DNA from: Chryseobacterium flavum
GTDB lineage: Bacteria > Bacteroidota > Bacteroidia > Flavobacteriales > Weeksellaceae
Reading direction: 5' to 3'
DNA length: 64,000 bases
Assembly: GCF_003385595.1 (NCBI RefSeq)
Contig: NZ_QNUE01000001.1
Coordinates: 248,001-312,000, forward strand
The position numbers and the translations under genes are program-made. The notes under the pieces were generated by a model. That model was not told the DNA's origin and searched no databases. It worked only from the letters and a program-made list of their open reading frames with translations. Below are positions 25,607 to 34,839 of this stretch, piece by piece. How positions within the stretch are numbered: position 1 is the first letter of the stretch; every line of letters begins with the position of its first letter.

Positions 25607-26485
25607 CTATTCTTTTACAGTGGTATTCAGGGTATCCAGGGCAAGAGAAAAATGGTTCTCCGGAGATTTATTTTTCAAAGATCTTGCTACGGTATAGCTA
25701 TAAATAGGTGATTCTATAAATGACATATACGTTTCCGCTTCCTGAAGAATATGATGTTCATCAAATAAGTAAGATTCTTCATGATCAAATGAATAATCAA
25801 TTTTAAGATCGTATTGATTAACCAGTTCCTTTAAATTTCTTACATAGCTCTTCCTGTCAAATTTATCTTCGTCCACTTCTCCTTTGACCTTTACCAATAT
25901 AGCCCGGGTATCCGGGATTACAACCGCCTCCCATTTTTTCTTTATGAACAGATCCAGCCCCATAATCAAGGTTTCAAATACCTGTTCTTCTTTTATTTCA
26001 GAGGAAAAATCTTTATAATATCCGGCAAAGAACATTTGTTGAAAACCAGTGCTGTTAAGCTGCTTAACCAGTTTTTCCCGGTTATTGACAAAATGATGAA
26101 TATGTTCTGCGGTCTGCTTTACAAGCTCATTATCCTGATAATTATTCTGCAGTCTTTTTCCCAGTTCCCTTAATTTTCCATCCAGGTCAGGAATTTCCAC
26201 ATCAATAGCTCTTCCCTCATGATCAGGCAATACCAGAATTTGGTTTAACAATGAATTGACCAGGTTGGTAAATGTAAAAAAATCAGGATGGGAGCTTTCA
26301 AAAGAGACTTCTTTAACTTCCATTTTTACCACAATATCTTTGTTGGCATTGAGCAGATAGCTGAATTCCACATCAATATCTTCAACCATTTTAACGGTAT
26401 AGGTCCCCAGATGAATCTGCATTGCAGTAGAGATACGGTATAACTGAGGAGACATTACCGGAATATTTAAAACTACTTTATCCAT
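25607..26485 (-). CDS. Unknown protein within the VgrG-effector operon (292 aa)
   Basis: I do not recognise this family. The 292-aa soluble protein lacks a signal peptide, membrane segments and cysteine clusters. It contains beta-rich N-terminal material (MDKVVLNIPVMSPQLYRIST) and helical central parts (DLDGKLRELGKRLQNNYQ, HIHHFVNNREKLVKQLNST). Its ATG overlaps the VgrG stop by 1 bp and its end is 4 bp from the PAAR-like effector gene, so it is made with both. By position, it may be an adaptor or chaperone that loads the effector on the spike (inference); a structural spike part or a second immunity factor are alternatives. Confidence 0.7.
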   Translation of the reverse strand: MDKVVLNIPVMSPQLYRISTAMQIHLGTYTVKMVEDIDVEFSYLLNANKDIVVKMEVKEVSFESSHPDFFTFTNLVNSLLNQILVLPDHEGRAIDVEIPDLDGKLRELGKRLQNNYQDNELVKQTAEHIHHFVNNREKLVKQLNSTGFQQMFFAGYYKDFSSEIKEEQVFETLIMGLDLFIKKKWEAVVIPDTRAILVKVKGEVDEDKFDRKSYVRNLKELVNQYDLKIDYSFDHEESYLFDEHHILQEAETYMSFIESPIYSYTVARSLKNKSPENHFSLALDTLNTTVKE

Positions 26486-28662
26486 TATGACTGATTTATT
26501 TCAACTTCATTTCCTGATATAAACACCATATCTCCTCCGGAGACATTTACCTTTGTAGATCCGTCAATTCCTACTTCTGCCGAGCTGCTTTTTATGGTTA
26601 CCGGCCCTGCTGATGCAATGGTTTCCACTTTTCCTTCGCTTACAGTCGTTATGATTCCTTCAGGGGAAATCGTAATGGTATTGTTTCCTACTTTGAAAAC
26701 AATACTGGTTTTTCCTTCCAGAATAATATTTCCTCCGGCATCCATCTGCAGCAGAGACTGAGGCGGTGCGCCTTTCTCTCCTCCCACATTAATGGTACTG
26801 CTGCTCCCCGCATTAATGGTACTGGCAGCACCGGCATTGACCATATGATTGCTTCCGGCGTTTGTGGTATGGTTCACATTGGTATTGGTGGTTGCATTAC
26901 CGGCTCCGTCAAATACCATATTCGCTCCTCCCTGATCTTTCAGACTGACAGAACCACTCCCGTTATCATATTTCAGTTCGGCACCGCTTCTTCCGCTGAA
27001 GCTCATAATATTATTTCCTGCTCCTCCTCCTGCACTGATCCCGCCATGATACATTCCGCCCATGACAAAAGGCCGGTCAGGATGAAGATGTACAAAGTTT
27101 ACAATGACCTGATCCCCCACTTCGGGAACCGACATAAAGCCACGGTTTTTACCCACCTTTTCACTGCTTCCGGCATCAGGGGACATCACTCTTATAAATT
27201 CCGTAGTATCCTGTCCTTTTTGCCAGTCAAGCTGAACCTGAACACGACCCTGATTCAGTGGATCGGTATTTGAGATCACTTTACCAAACTGAGGCTCAGC
27301 AATCGGAACCGTGAATTCCGGTCTCGGGATAAATCCGGTATCTGAAGCAATGGCTTCAAAATAACCGTCATAATAGCCTCTGGCATCTACTTCGTGGGTT
27401 ACTGCTATCAGCATTAATTTTGTAAAGTAAGAAGTATCATTACTATCCGCCTTACGCATTTCAACATCTGCAATACATCCCGGATACAGGAATGGTACGG
27501 TGGTAGACCCCGAGGTAACAAATACTTCAGAAGCCTTACTTCCCGCAGTTCCTTTCTGTGAGGCATCAATATCCATAAAAGAAGAAGCCTTTATGGGCGC
27601 AACCCTTAAGGAAGGGGTAGAAAAGGTTTTTTCTGATATTTCATAAGCACGTCTTGCAATATCTGAGGTATGGCTGATCTTTGAGCTTCCTCCTGTAAAT
27701 TTTTCATTTTTACTGCTGTTATATCCATAGAAAGTAGGATTAACATGCTGTGCCCTCATTTTTATTTTAATGTCACTCAGGTTACTGCCATAGGTTAGTT
27801 TAACAGGCTGCTCCTGTGGCGGTAACTGTCCGAAGTGCAATACTTCCCCATCATAGAAAAACTGTTCTCCATATGCCTCAGCCAGCCTTGCAAGATAATT
27901 GTAATGAGTCTCCTCATACTGAGAGCTGTAAGAAACATTTCCGTAACGGGCATCAACCCTAAAGTCATATTTTCCTTCTCCCAGCCCTTCCCTGATAACA
28001 TGGTGGGCAATACTATTAAGACTGATAGGCTGTCCTCCGCCAAAGCTTTGGATATGTGGCGCTGCATCCAGGAGGATAGTGGGGCTATATCCTTTCAGTA
28101 CAAGATTTCCAAGGCTGCCTTTTTCCTGACTGAAGCCAACCTCTGTAATAACACCAATAAAATTTCTTTCCGGGCTGCTCACCACATCTTTATATTTAAA
28201 TACTATGGTAATCCGCTTGCCAAGAAGCTTCTGTGCTCCTTCAAGATTGTGGTTTTCTGTATTTCCCAGGGCATCATGGGCCAGAATAAGATCAAACTCA
28301 TGATGTTTTACTGCACTTTGGGTAAGCTTAAAATGTTTAAAAAATTTAATAGGTTCACCTTCTACAAAAATATCCAGACGCACAACCCTGTTTATTCCGG
28401 CTATAAAATTTTCAGGGATGCCTTTTGCATTAAATATCTTTGAGGTAGGCTGTTTTGACCATACTTTATCCGGAACAACCGCCGGATCATTGGGAAGCAG
28501 CGGCTGGTTCAGAAATCTTCTTCCGGTATCTGCTGCTTTTTTATGCTTTGATACCGTATTTTCGGAGTCAGGAATGTGGACAATATCCTGAATTTTATCT
28601 GTAATATCTGTTTTGTCTGAGACAATTTTCTGTGTGGGAATATCTTTTCCTTCTTGAAACAT
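26485..28662 (-). CDS. vgrG: Type VI secretion spike protein VgrG (Bacteroidetes-type)
   Basis: The 725-aa protein has a gp27-like N-terminal base (about 80-450, with INRVVRLDIFVEGEPIKFFK and FNYLARLAEAYGEQFFYD-like stretches), an OB-fold around 455-545 (NTDPLNQGRVQVQLDWQKG, DQVIVNFVHLHPDRPFVMG) and a C-terminal beta-helix needle rich in G, N, T and S (NHTTNAGSNHMVNAGAASTI). This matches VgrG of the T6SSiii subtype. It would trimerise at the tip of the contractile tube and carry the PAAR-like effector. It is the first gene of the operon; no tube or sheath genes occur in the window, so it is an orphan vgrG locus. Confidence 0.93.
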   Translation of the reverse strand: MFQEGKDIPTQKIVSDKTDITDKIQDIVHIPDSENTVSKHKKAADTGRRFLNQPLLPNDPAVVPDKVWSKQPTSKIFNAKGIPENFIAGINRVVRLDIFVEGEPIKFFKHFKLTQSAVKHHEFDLILAHDALGNTENHNLEGAQKLLGKRITIVFKYKDVVSSPERNFIGVITEVGFSQEKGSLGNLVLKGYSPTILLDAAPHIQSFGGGQPISLNSIAHHVIREGLGEGKYDFRVDARYGNVSYSSQYEETHYNYLARLAEAYGEQFFYDGEVLHFGQLPPQEQPVKLTYGSNLSDIKIKMRAQHVNPTFYGYNSSKNEKFTGGSSKISHTSDIARRAYEISEKTFSTPSLRVAPIKASSFMDIDASQKGTAGSKASEVFVTSGSTTVPFLYPGCIADVEMRKADSNDTSYFTKLMLIAVTHEVDARGYYDGYFEAIASDTGFIPRPEFTVPIAEPQFGKVISNTDPLNQGRVQVQLDWQKGQDTTEFIRVMSPDAGSSEKVGKNRGFMSVPEVGDQVIVNFVHLHPDRPFVMGGMYHGGISAGGGAGNNIMSFSGRSGAELKYDNGSGSVSLKDQGGANMVFDGAGNATTNTNVNHTTNAGSNHMVNAGAASTINAGSSSTINVGGEKGAPPQSLLQMDAGGNIILEGKTSIVFKVGNNTITISPEGIITTVSEGKVETIASAGPVTIKSSSAEVGIDGSTKVNVSGGDMVFISGNEVEINQS

Positions 28663-28760
28663 GACAAAGTTTTTTTCAGTTGTTGATTTGGATTTGAAGA
28701 ATACTTTCAGGTAACTTTAAGTTCTGAAACAGCCTATAATAGTTGACCGGACAGAATTCC

Positions 28761-28788
28761 GGAAGAGTTATTATACTGAAACTCTTCC
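28761..28788. repeat. Inverted repeat in the gap between the M61 and vgrG genes
   Basis: Arms ggaagagtt and aactcttcc (9 bp, perfect) with a 10-base loop, and a smaller ccgg/ccgg hairpin just before it. No clear U-run, so only a possible terminator of the M61 gene. The remainder of 28663-29010 shows no gene. Confidence 0.4.
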
Positions 28789-29010
28789 ACTTGATCTGAT
28801 AAGCAATGGTTTGGACCTCTTTTCATACTTTTTACTGATTTGGTAATGCAATATATTACCTAAAAAATTCACGTACAAATGAATTAGGAGTTATTTCGAA
28901 AAGTGTCGTAATTCTACGATTTAACAGGGACTGCTCATAAAATTATGAATTCCGGCTGCCTTCTCTGAGCTGTCAGTTTATAATTTATGTGAAGATTTTC
29001 AGTTTCACTA

Positions 29011-30831
29011 TCAGATTCCCATCCATCTTTTCCGGACATTCAGCTGCTTTAAACCGGGATTATCAATATAGTCAGCCTTAATATGTATTTTAGGGTTCTC
29101 TTTCAGGATAAAGGAGATTTTCTTTTCCAGGCCATCTCTTTTTATACTGATAATTACCTCATCACCGATATTCTTTTTTGCAAAGACTGGTAAGGTTTCC
29201 AGGGCTACAATAGACCCCGATTTTATATTGCTCATCTCCCTTGTAATTTCTGAACCGTCCAGAGCAAGTATTTCATCATGTACATTTAAACCATGCATCC
29301 ATGCCGGTGAATCTTTTAAAACACTGCTGACCTTTACGGTATTTTCTGCTTTTACTAAAGCTCCTGTATAAGGCTTTCCGGGGGAGGCAATCTCTTTATC
29401 CGCCTGTATGCCGGCGTAGGAAAAGTATTTTTCGAAATCAATATCATCAGTTCCGTCAATATATTTTTTCCAGAATACCGTAAAATCAATACCACTTATT
29501 TTCTCTACCATTGCTTTGAATTCAGCATCAGTGTAGCCACGCTTTTGAGCATTGCCCTGTTGGTACATTGCTTTCATCACGTCGTCCAGGCTTTTAGCTC
29601 CGTTGGTAGCATTGGCAATTTCCAGATCCATCAGCAAACCGATAATTTCTCCTTTGCTATAATAAGAAACAGAACTGTTCCTGGAATTTTCATTAGGCCT
29701 GTATTCAATTATCCAGGCATCAAAGCTCGATGAAGAGGCAGACTGTACTTTTGTACCGGGTGTATTGATCACATTTTCAAGATCTCTGATCAGGTCTTTT
29801 AAAAAAACAGCCTGATCAATAATTCCGGCTCTGAGTAATATTTTGTTCTCATAATAAGAGGTAAAGCCTTCTGCTGTCCAAAGATTGGTTGTGTAATTTT
29901 CCTTATCATAATCAAACGGTCCGAGTGCTACGGGACGCAATCTTTTTGCGTTCCATAAGTGGAAATATTCATGAGCAACCAGACTGTGAAATATTTTGTA
30001 TCCTTTTTCTGTATTATAGGCATTTCTACCTGCTGCCAGAACGGTTGAGTTTAAATGCTCCAGCCCGCTTCCTCCAGGCAAAGAATTATTGTGAACGATA
30101 AATGTATAATGCTTATTGGGATTATCAGCAAAGATACCGGCACTTTGTTCCACCACTTTTGCCATATCTGCCTTCAGTCTTTCTTTATCATAATTCCCAC
30201 CGCCATACATTGCTACTTCATGCCGTATTCCTAATGCCTTAAATTCAAAAACATCCTGATTTCCCACTTCAATAGGACTGTCAAAAAGAATATCAAAATC
30301 CGGGGCATAATAGGTAAACTTCTGCCCTGCCACCGGTTCCAGTCCTGTACTTACTTTATCCCATTTTCCAAAAGGTAAAATTTTTACAGTGGTGGGTGTA
30401 ATGATCATTCCGTCAGGATACATAAAAACTCCTGTCGGGGAAAGAAATGCATGTGAATCATCAATAAAAGAAGACCGGACCGAAACTTCAAACGCATATA
30501 TTCTGTAGTGTATTTTTGCAGCGGCAGCTCCGTCATTGAAAACCCTCCAGGTATTCTTGGTTATTTTCTGAACTTTGGCAGCCTTCCCGTTAACAGCCGC
30601 AGTAAAGCCTTCTACATTTTTACTGAACTCACGGACCAGATAGGATCCCGGGGCCCACACCGGCATTTTCAAATCAATATAATCTTTTCCTCCAAGGCCT
30701 CCTATATTCATGTCCACCTCTGCATAGTGCGCCTGTGGTTCTTTAAAGGATATTTCAAAATCTATTTTAATCTGTGATTTTACACTGATGCTAAACATCA
30801 TCAGCAATACTATTCCCAGTATTTTTTTCAT
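29011..30831 (-). CDS. M61 family metallopeptidase with PDZ domain
   Basis: The 606-aa secreted protein (signal peptide to about residue 20) shows the M61 glycyl-aminopeptidase layout: a beta-sandwich N-domain (MPVWAPGSYLVREFSKNVEG, 56-75), the GGSGLEHLNS block (253-262), zinc motif HEYFHLWNAKR (His287, Glu288, His291) with the glutamate ligand in AEGFTSYYEN, and a C-terminal PDZ domain (about 490-590, SVLKDSPAWMHGLNVHDEIL). It is probably periplasmic and cleaves N-terminal small residues. It is a single gene, with a GNAT gene 169 bp upstream. Confidence 0.9.
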   Translation of the reverse strand: MKKILGIVLLMMFSISVKSQIKIDFEISFKEPQAHYAEVDMNIGGLGGKDYIDLKMPVWAPGSYLVREFSKNVEGFTAAVNGKAAKVQKITKNTWRVFNDGAAAAKIHYRIYAFEVSVRSSFIDDSHAFLSPTGVFMYPDGMIITPTTVKILPFGKWDKVSTGLEPVAGQKFTYYAPDFDILFDSPIEVGNQDVFEFKALGIRHEVAMYGGGNYDKERLKADMAKVVEQSAGIFADNPNKHYTFIVHNNSLPGGSGLEHLNSTVLAAGRNAYNTEKGYKIFHSLVAHEYFHLWNAKRLRPVALGPFDYDKENYTTNLWTAEGFTSYYENKILLRAGIIDQAVFLKDLIRDLENVINTPGTKVQSASSSSFDAWIIEYRPNENSRNSSVSYYSKGEIIGLLMDLEIANATNGAKSLDDVMKAMYQQGNAQKRGYTDAEFKAMVEKISGIDFTVFWKKYIDGTDDIDFEKYFSYAGIQADKEIASPGKPYTGALVKAENTVKVSSVLKDSPAWMHGLNVHDEILALDGSEITREMSNIKSGSIVALETLPVFAKKNIGDEVIISIKRDGLEKKISFILKENPKIHIKADYIDNPGLKQLNVRKRWMGI

Positions 30832-31000
30832 ATCGTACGGTATAATGATTGGATTGCTTTATAGCTTTGTTGAAAATATTGTTATTCAAATTCACATTTA
30901 TCTTTTATCCTCTGGTACGCCAGCTATATCCCCGAAAATTATCATCATACAAAAAGATCAGGTTTACAGGCTTTTGAATCAGATCAAAATATTTCTGTTC

Positions 31001-31447
31001 TTATTTTACGTATACGTTTTTATCATGCAGCTCCATCCATTTGGAAGGATCAGCAATATCTGTCCATCCAAACTGGCGGTATAGTCCATGCGCATCACCA
31101 GTCAGCAGAATCCATCTTCTGAGCCCCTGTAGATCAGGATGCTGCATAATCATTTCCATTAACCGTTTAGAAAGTCCATGCCCCCTGAATTCTTCCAGAA
31201 TATAAACATCCCCTAAATAAGCAATGGTAGAAAAGTCTGAAATGATCCTTGCAAACCCAATTTGTTTTTGATCATAATACACTCCAAAACAAAGAGAGTT
31301 CTGTATTGCTGTCTGCACCTTTTCTTCTGGAATATTCAGGCTCCAGTATGCTTTGGTGGATAAAAATTGGTGTATCGCATGAATATCCAGTTTACTTTTA
31401 TCCGTAGATATCAGAAACTCTCCTGAGTTTATTTCAACATTTTTCAT
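31001..31447 (-). CDS. GNAT family N-acetyltransferase
   Basis: The 148-aa protein has a GNAT fold with the acetyl-CoA loop in VYILEEFRGHGLSKRLME (about 82-99), and the preceding strands IGFARIISDFSTIAYLGD. It transfers acetyl groups from acetyl-CoA to an unknown amine. The central WILLTGDAHGLYRQFGW segment is characteristic of a subgroup of small bacterial GNAT proteins. It has no strong neighbour link and appears to be monocistronic. Confidence 0.88.
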   Translation of the reverse strand: MKNVEINSGEFLISTDKSKLDIHAIHQFLSTKAYWSLNIPEEKVQTAIQNSLCFGVYYDQKQIGFARIISDFSTIAYLGDVYILEEFRGHGLSKRLMEMIMQHPDLQGLRRWILLTGDAHGLYRQFGWTDIADPSKWMELHDKNVYVK

Positions 31448-31569
31448 ATTATTTATTCTTAATGCACACTATAATTAAATAAATCTGTTAAAATTAGTAA
31501 TTCTTTACTAGCATAAAATAAATTCTATTAAAAAAATATTACGATAGGTAAATCAGCAAAGAAGACCAT

Positions 31570-31597
31570 AAAAAAAGGCTGTTCATCCCGAACAGTC
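31570..31597 (-). terminator. Terminator ending the second A/B HTH locus
   Basis: Hairpin ggctgttc...gaacagtc with a run of A on its left, so on the minus strand it is followed by a U-run. It lies downstream of the broken membrane protein frame (31761-32087). Confidence 0.7.
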
Positions 31598-31760
31598 TTG
31601 TGAGAAATATAACTTATTCCTGTAAGTTAGCTTTTTTACATAGTCTATACACCTTTTGAATCAGCAGAAAAGATACAGTCTAATTGTTAGACTATATAAA
31701 ATTGTTTTTTAATTTACATCCTTAACAAATATACTTTAGCTTTTATTCACGCAAAAGTTT

Positions 31761-32087
31761 TCATCTGTTGACTTCGTCATATTTTTTATATTTTTTCCGG
31801 ACTGTTTTTTTAGGTTTTTTAATTTTCTGTTCTTTTTTCTTGATTTCAATAAGCAAAAGCATCATTATTAAATGATAGATACTGAAAAAAACATTCATCA
31901 ACACAATATCGAAATCCAGGGAACATCTCAATATAACCCCAATCAGGTTTGCAAATAAATACCATAAAGTATCTTAGATAATAATACCTGACTCCTGTTT
32001 ATTACTTTCCTTTATTATGGAATAAAACCAGTAGAAACCGGCTGAACAAAGTCCGGCTAAGTATATCAGTAAAGAATATTTTTCCAT
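31761..32087 (-). pseudogene. Small two-TM membrane protein broken by an in-frame stop
   Basis: The frame starts with ATG at 32087 and encodes a hydrophobic segment (MEKYSLLIYLAGLCSAGFYW) followed by 17 more residues, then a TAA (31974-31976). The same frame goes straight on for 70 codons: a second membrane segment (MNVFFSIYHLIMMLLLIEIK) and a very basic tail (KKPKKTVRKKYKKYDEVNR) before the stop at 31761-31763. The total would be 107 aa. Both parts look coding and are in frame, so one nonsense mutation, or readthrough, explains the layout. It lies directly downstream of the second HTH pair. Family unknown. Confidence 0.6.
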
Positions 32088-32219
32088 ATCATATGAGTAT
32101 TTTATTCCCGCTTTTTGGAGCAATTTGTGTTGTCAGTCTTATACTGGGTATAAGTAAAATGATTTTATTTTTGCACCAGCTTTCTTGATACATTCCTATA
32201 AACAATTATTTTCCTGCTA

Positions 32220-32543
32220 TTACTGACCATATAATTTTTTCCATTTCGTAACCGTATTTCTACTCAGCTTAAAATATGAGGCCAGGTCACTGTTATTAAA
32301 GTTGTATTTTTTTTGAAAATCCAGTATTTGTAGAATATCTTCTTTACTGTAAGATTTTAACTGCTGATTCTTCCGGGAGGATATCTTGTTTCCGAAAATC
32401 TTTTCATTCATATCTATAATATCCAGAGCAGATAATTCCTGTTTTTGTAGTAATAGTTCAAATTCTTTTTTCCTTTCCGGATACATTTTAGTCAGAATAT
32501 CTGAATAAATAGCTTTATAATCAGGTTGTTTATATTGTTTCAT
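32220..32543 (-). CDS. Small HTH protein, family B (copy 2)
   Basis: The 107-aa product is counted from Met at 32543; the longer frame to 32618 overlaps the neighbour and lacks similarity. It is a homologue of 4861-5202: PDYKAIYSD, YPERKKE, SALDIIDMNEKIFG, SYSKEDILQILDFQ and the C-terminal HTH LASYFKLSRNTVTKWKKLYG. The 56-bp gap to the family A gene suggests an operon. A small broken membrane protein gene follows. It is a DNA-binding protein of unknown role, without DDE residues. Confidence 0.68.
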   Translation of the reverse strand: MKQYKQPDYKAIYSDILTKMYPERKKEFELLLQKQELSALDIIDMNEKIFGNKISSRKNQQLKSYSKEDILQILDFQKKYNFNNSDLASYFKLSRNTVTKWKKLYGQ

Positions 32544-32598
32544 TACATTTTTAACCAGTATCAATAGATTTGCAGTCAGACCAGAGGGAAGGCCGGTT

Positions 32599-33021
32599 TT
32601 ATTTACCATACTTCGCAATCCATTTATACAATGTAGTTTTAGGAATGCGGTATCTTTCCATTACTTCCCGCTTTGTCATCTCCCCTTTTTTAATCTGGGT
32701 TAAAATAAAATCAATTACCTCTTTGGTGTAGATATTCTTACGGAATATCGGAGATTTTGTTCCGAAACCATCTTCAGATATTATCTTTTCAACCGGCGGC
32801 GAGTACAAAATAAGATGTTGGGAATAGATTCTGAAAAAATCATATTTCAGAAGTTTGCACCATTTCAGGAGCACATCTGTAGAAAGGCTCTCCTGTTTAA
32901 AGACCTGCTCTACTTCCCCTACACTACATTCAAAAAAATTACAGATCCGCTCTATATTCATATTAATCTCTGCAATTCTAAAGCTTATCATAGAACCAAT
33001 ATGGATGTTCTTAAAGTCCAT
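32599..33021 (-). CDS. Small HTH protein, family A (copy 2)
   Basis: The 140-aa product aligns with 6187-6642 over its length: MDFKNIHIGSMISFRI, SLSTDVLLKWCKLLKYDFFR, IYSQHLILYSPP, FRKNIYTKEVIDFILTQI and the C-terminal HTH EVMERYRIPKTTLYKWIAKY. The N-terminal block has helical Xre-like character. It is probably DNA-binding together with family B. The sequence contexts of the two pairs differ (debris between A and B in copy 1, none in copy 2), which makes independent acquisition or duplication followed by decay plausible. Confidence 0.72.
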   Translation of the reverse strand: MDFKNIHIGSMISFRIAEINMNIERICNFFECSVGEVEQVFKQESLSTDVLLKWCKLLKYDFFRIYSQHLILYSPPVEKIISEDGFGTKSPIFRKNIYTKEVIDFILTQIKKGEMTKREVMERYRIPKTTLYKWIAKYGK

Positions 33022-33694
33022 GAATATGTATTAGATTAAACCCATCCATATAACAGTAATTCTGGTAAACTGCAGCAATATAAACCACACAGGAAAAATT
33101 AATTTTCTTTTTCCACATCTTCTTATGTTATTTTTTATCATTTTTGTGAAAAACTATAAAAAAAGTCAATTAAAATTAAATCAACCTATTCAAAATAGTT
33201 TTTTATTTTTTGCGCAAATATATAACGATAATTCAGTTTAAATTATAAAAAATAAAATACGTTAAAAACTTTTAATGCAATAAGTTACATTGTACATATC
33301 CACTCTTGGGCATATGATATATTTTTAAACATTTATTATTAAATCTAATTTCTATATAATAAATTATGAATTAATAATCATTAAAAAAAAACAGAAAATA
33401 AAAGCAATACATCAAAAAATAATTACAGATTAACTTTCGTTAATACATGACAAAAATCACACTTAAAACAAGAAGTCTATTGCTCAACAAACTACTTACG
33501 GATTAGCTTTTATATTGAATCCATATCATAACCATTAGTATTTTCTATTTTTAATATCATTTTCCCATATGATATTTTACTAACTTTTCAGTTTGAAAAA
33601 AGAGTATCTTATACATTATTGATATTCTTAATTCAGCTAAGTATTGATTGTTCAGTTTGAGTACTTACAACATCAAAAACAGATTTTTCATCTT
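33022..33694. other. Extremely AT-rich intergenic stretch before the VWA gene
   Basis: This stretch holds no frame or RNA I can support. It probably contains the divergent promoters of the HTH pair and the VWA gene, but no exact TAnnTTTG was found at a convincing distance. Confidence 0.5.
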
Positions 33695-34837
33695 ATGAAA
33701 AAAACAGATTTTAATTTTCATCATGGCATTACCTTCAGTAAGCATGTACCGGAAAACTTATCAGATTTTGACAGGGTTTTTGATATTTTCAAAGATCTGC
33801 TTACTCATACTTCCGGCGATATTGAAGAAGCTTTTGAATGGCTGGATATGCTTGATAAGGAATATGACATTTTTAATGAGGAATATACCCTTCAGGATTT
33901 CGAAGAAGATTTGAAAAAGCGGGGATACATCAGGGAAGAAAAAGACCCGGAAGATGGCGGTTCGGGAAAAGGGAAAGGTAAAAATATCATGACTCCAAAA
34001 CTGGAAGCTGCCCTAAGAGAATATGCACTGGACCAGATCTTTGGAAAACTGAAGAAAAGTGGCATAGGAAATCACAGGACTACAAAAACAGGAATCGGTG
34101 ATGAACGGGATGGTGAAAACCGCTCCTATCAGTATGGAGATGATCTCTCCACCATCAATATGACGGAAAGTTTAAAAAATGCACAGATTAATAACGGAAT
34201 TTCCGGCCTTCACATGACTGAGGATGATCTTATTGTAGAAGAAACCAGACACAAGGCACAAATGAGTACCGTTTTAATGATCGATATCAGCCACTCCATG
34301 ATTCTATATGGTGAAGACCGTATTACCCCTGCCAAAAAAGTAGCAATGGCTCTGGTGGAATTAATTAAACGAAAATATCCGAAAGACTCAATAGATATTA
34401 TTGTTTTCGGAAATGAAGCCTGGCCGGTTAAGATCAAAGACCTTCCATATCTGAAAGTAGGCCCTTACCATACCAATACGGTTGCCGGTTTAGAACTTGC
34501 CATGGATATCCTGCGCAGAAAAAGAAATACAAACAAGCAGATTTTTATGATCACAGACGGAAAGCCAAGCTGTATAAAGCTTCCCAATGGGGAACTCTAT
34601 ATGAACAGCTATGGCCTGGATGAAATGATCGTAACCCAATGCCTTAACCGGGCAGCACAAGCCCGTAAATTAAAAATTCCGATTACCACCTTCATGATCG
34701 CACAGGATCCTTATCTACGTCAGTTTGTAAAAGCATTCACAGCCCAAAACAACGGAAAGGCTTTTCTGACGGGACTTTCAGGCTTAGGACAAATGATTTT
34801 TGAAGATTATGAGAAGAACAGAATAAAGAGAATATAA
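33695..34837 (+). CDS. VWA domain protein, partner of the MoxR-like ATPase
   Basis: The 380-aa product is started at Met 33695; the longer frame from 33644 adds a non-conserved leader. It contains a VWA domain (about 190-370) with the MIDAS motif DISHS (197-201), the threonine loop YHTNTVAG and the late acidic MITDGKP (Asp288). The N-terminal 180 residues are charged and probably regulatory, including a Gly-rich basic stretch (GGSGKGKGKN). Such VWA proteins act with MoxR-type AAA+ ATPases in metal insertion or complex assembly. The ATPase gene starts 2 bp after its end. Confidence 0.87.
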   Translation: MKKTDFNFHHGITFSKHVPENLSDFDRVFDIFKDLLTHTSGDIEEAFEWLDMLDKEYDIFNEEYTLQDFEEDLKKRGYIREEKDPEDGGSGKGKGKNIMTPKLEAALREYALDQIFGKLKKSGIGNHRTTKTGIGDERDGENRSYQYGDDLSTINMTESLKNAQINNGISGLHMTEDDLIVEETRHKAQMSTVLMIDISHSMILYGEDRITPAKKVAMALVELIKRKYPKDSIDIIVFGNEAWPVKIKDLPYLKVGPYHTNTVAGLELAMDILRRKRNTNKQIFMITDGKPSCIKLPNGELYMNSYGLDEMIVTQCLNRAAQARKLKIPITTFMIAQDPYLRQFVKAFTAQNNGKAFLTGLSGLGQMIFEDYEKNRIKRI

Positions 34838-34839
34838 AA

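Noticed and set aside
32093..32188. 31-aa hydrophobic plus-strand peptide MSILFPLFGAICVVSLILGI
   Set aside because: It begins only 5 bp from the divergent start of the broken membrane protein and has no promoter or terminator; possible but not supportable.
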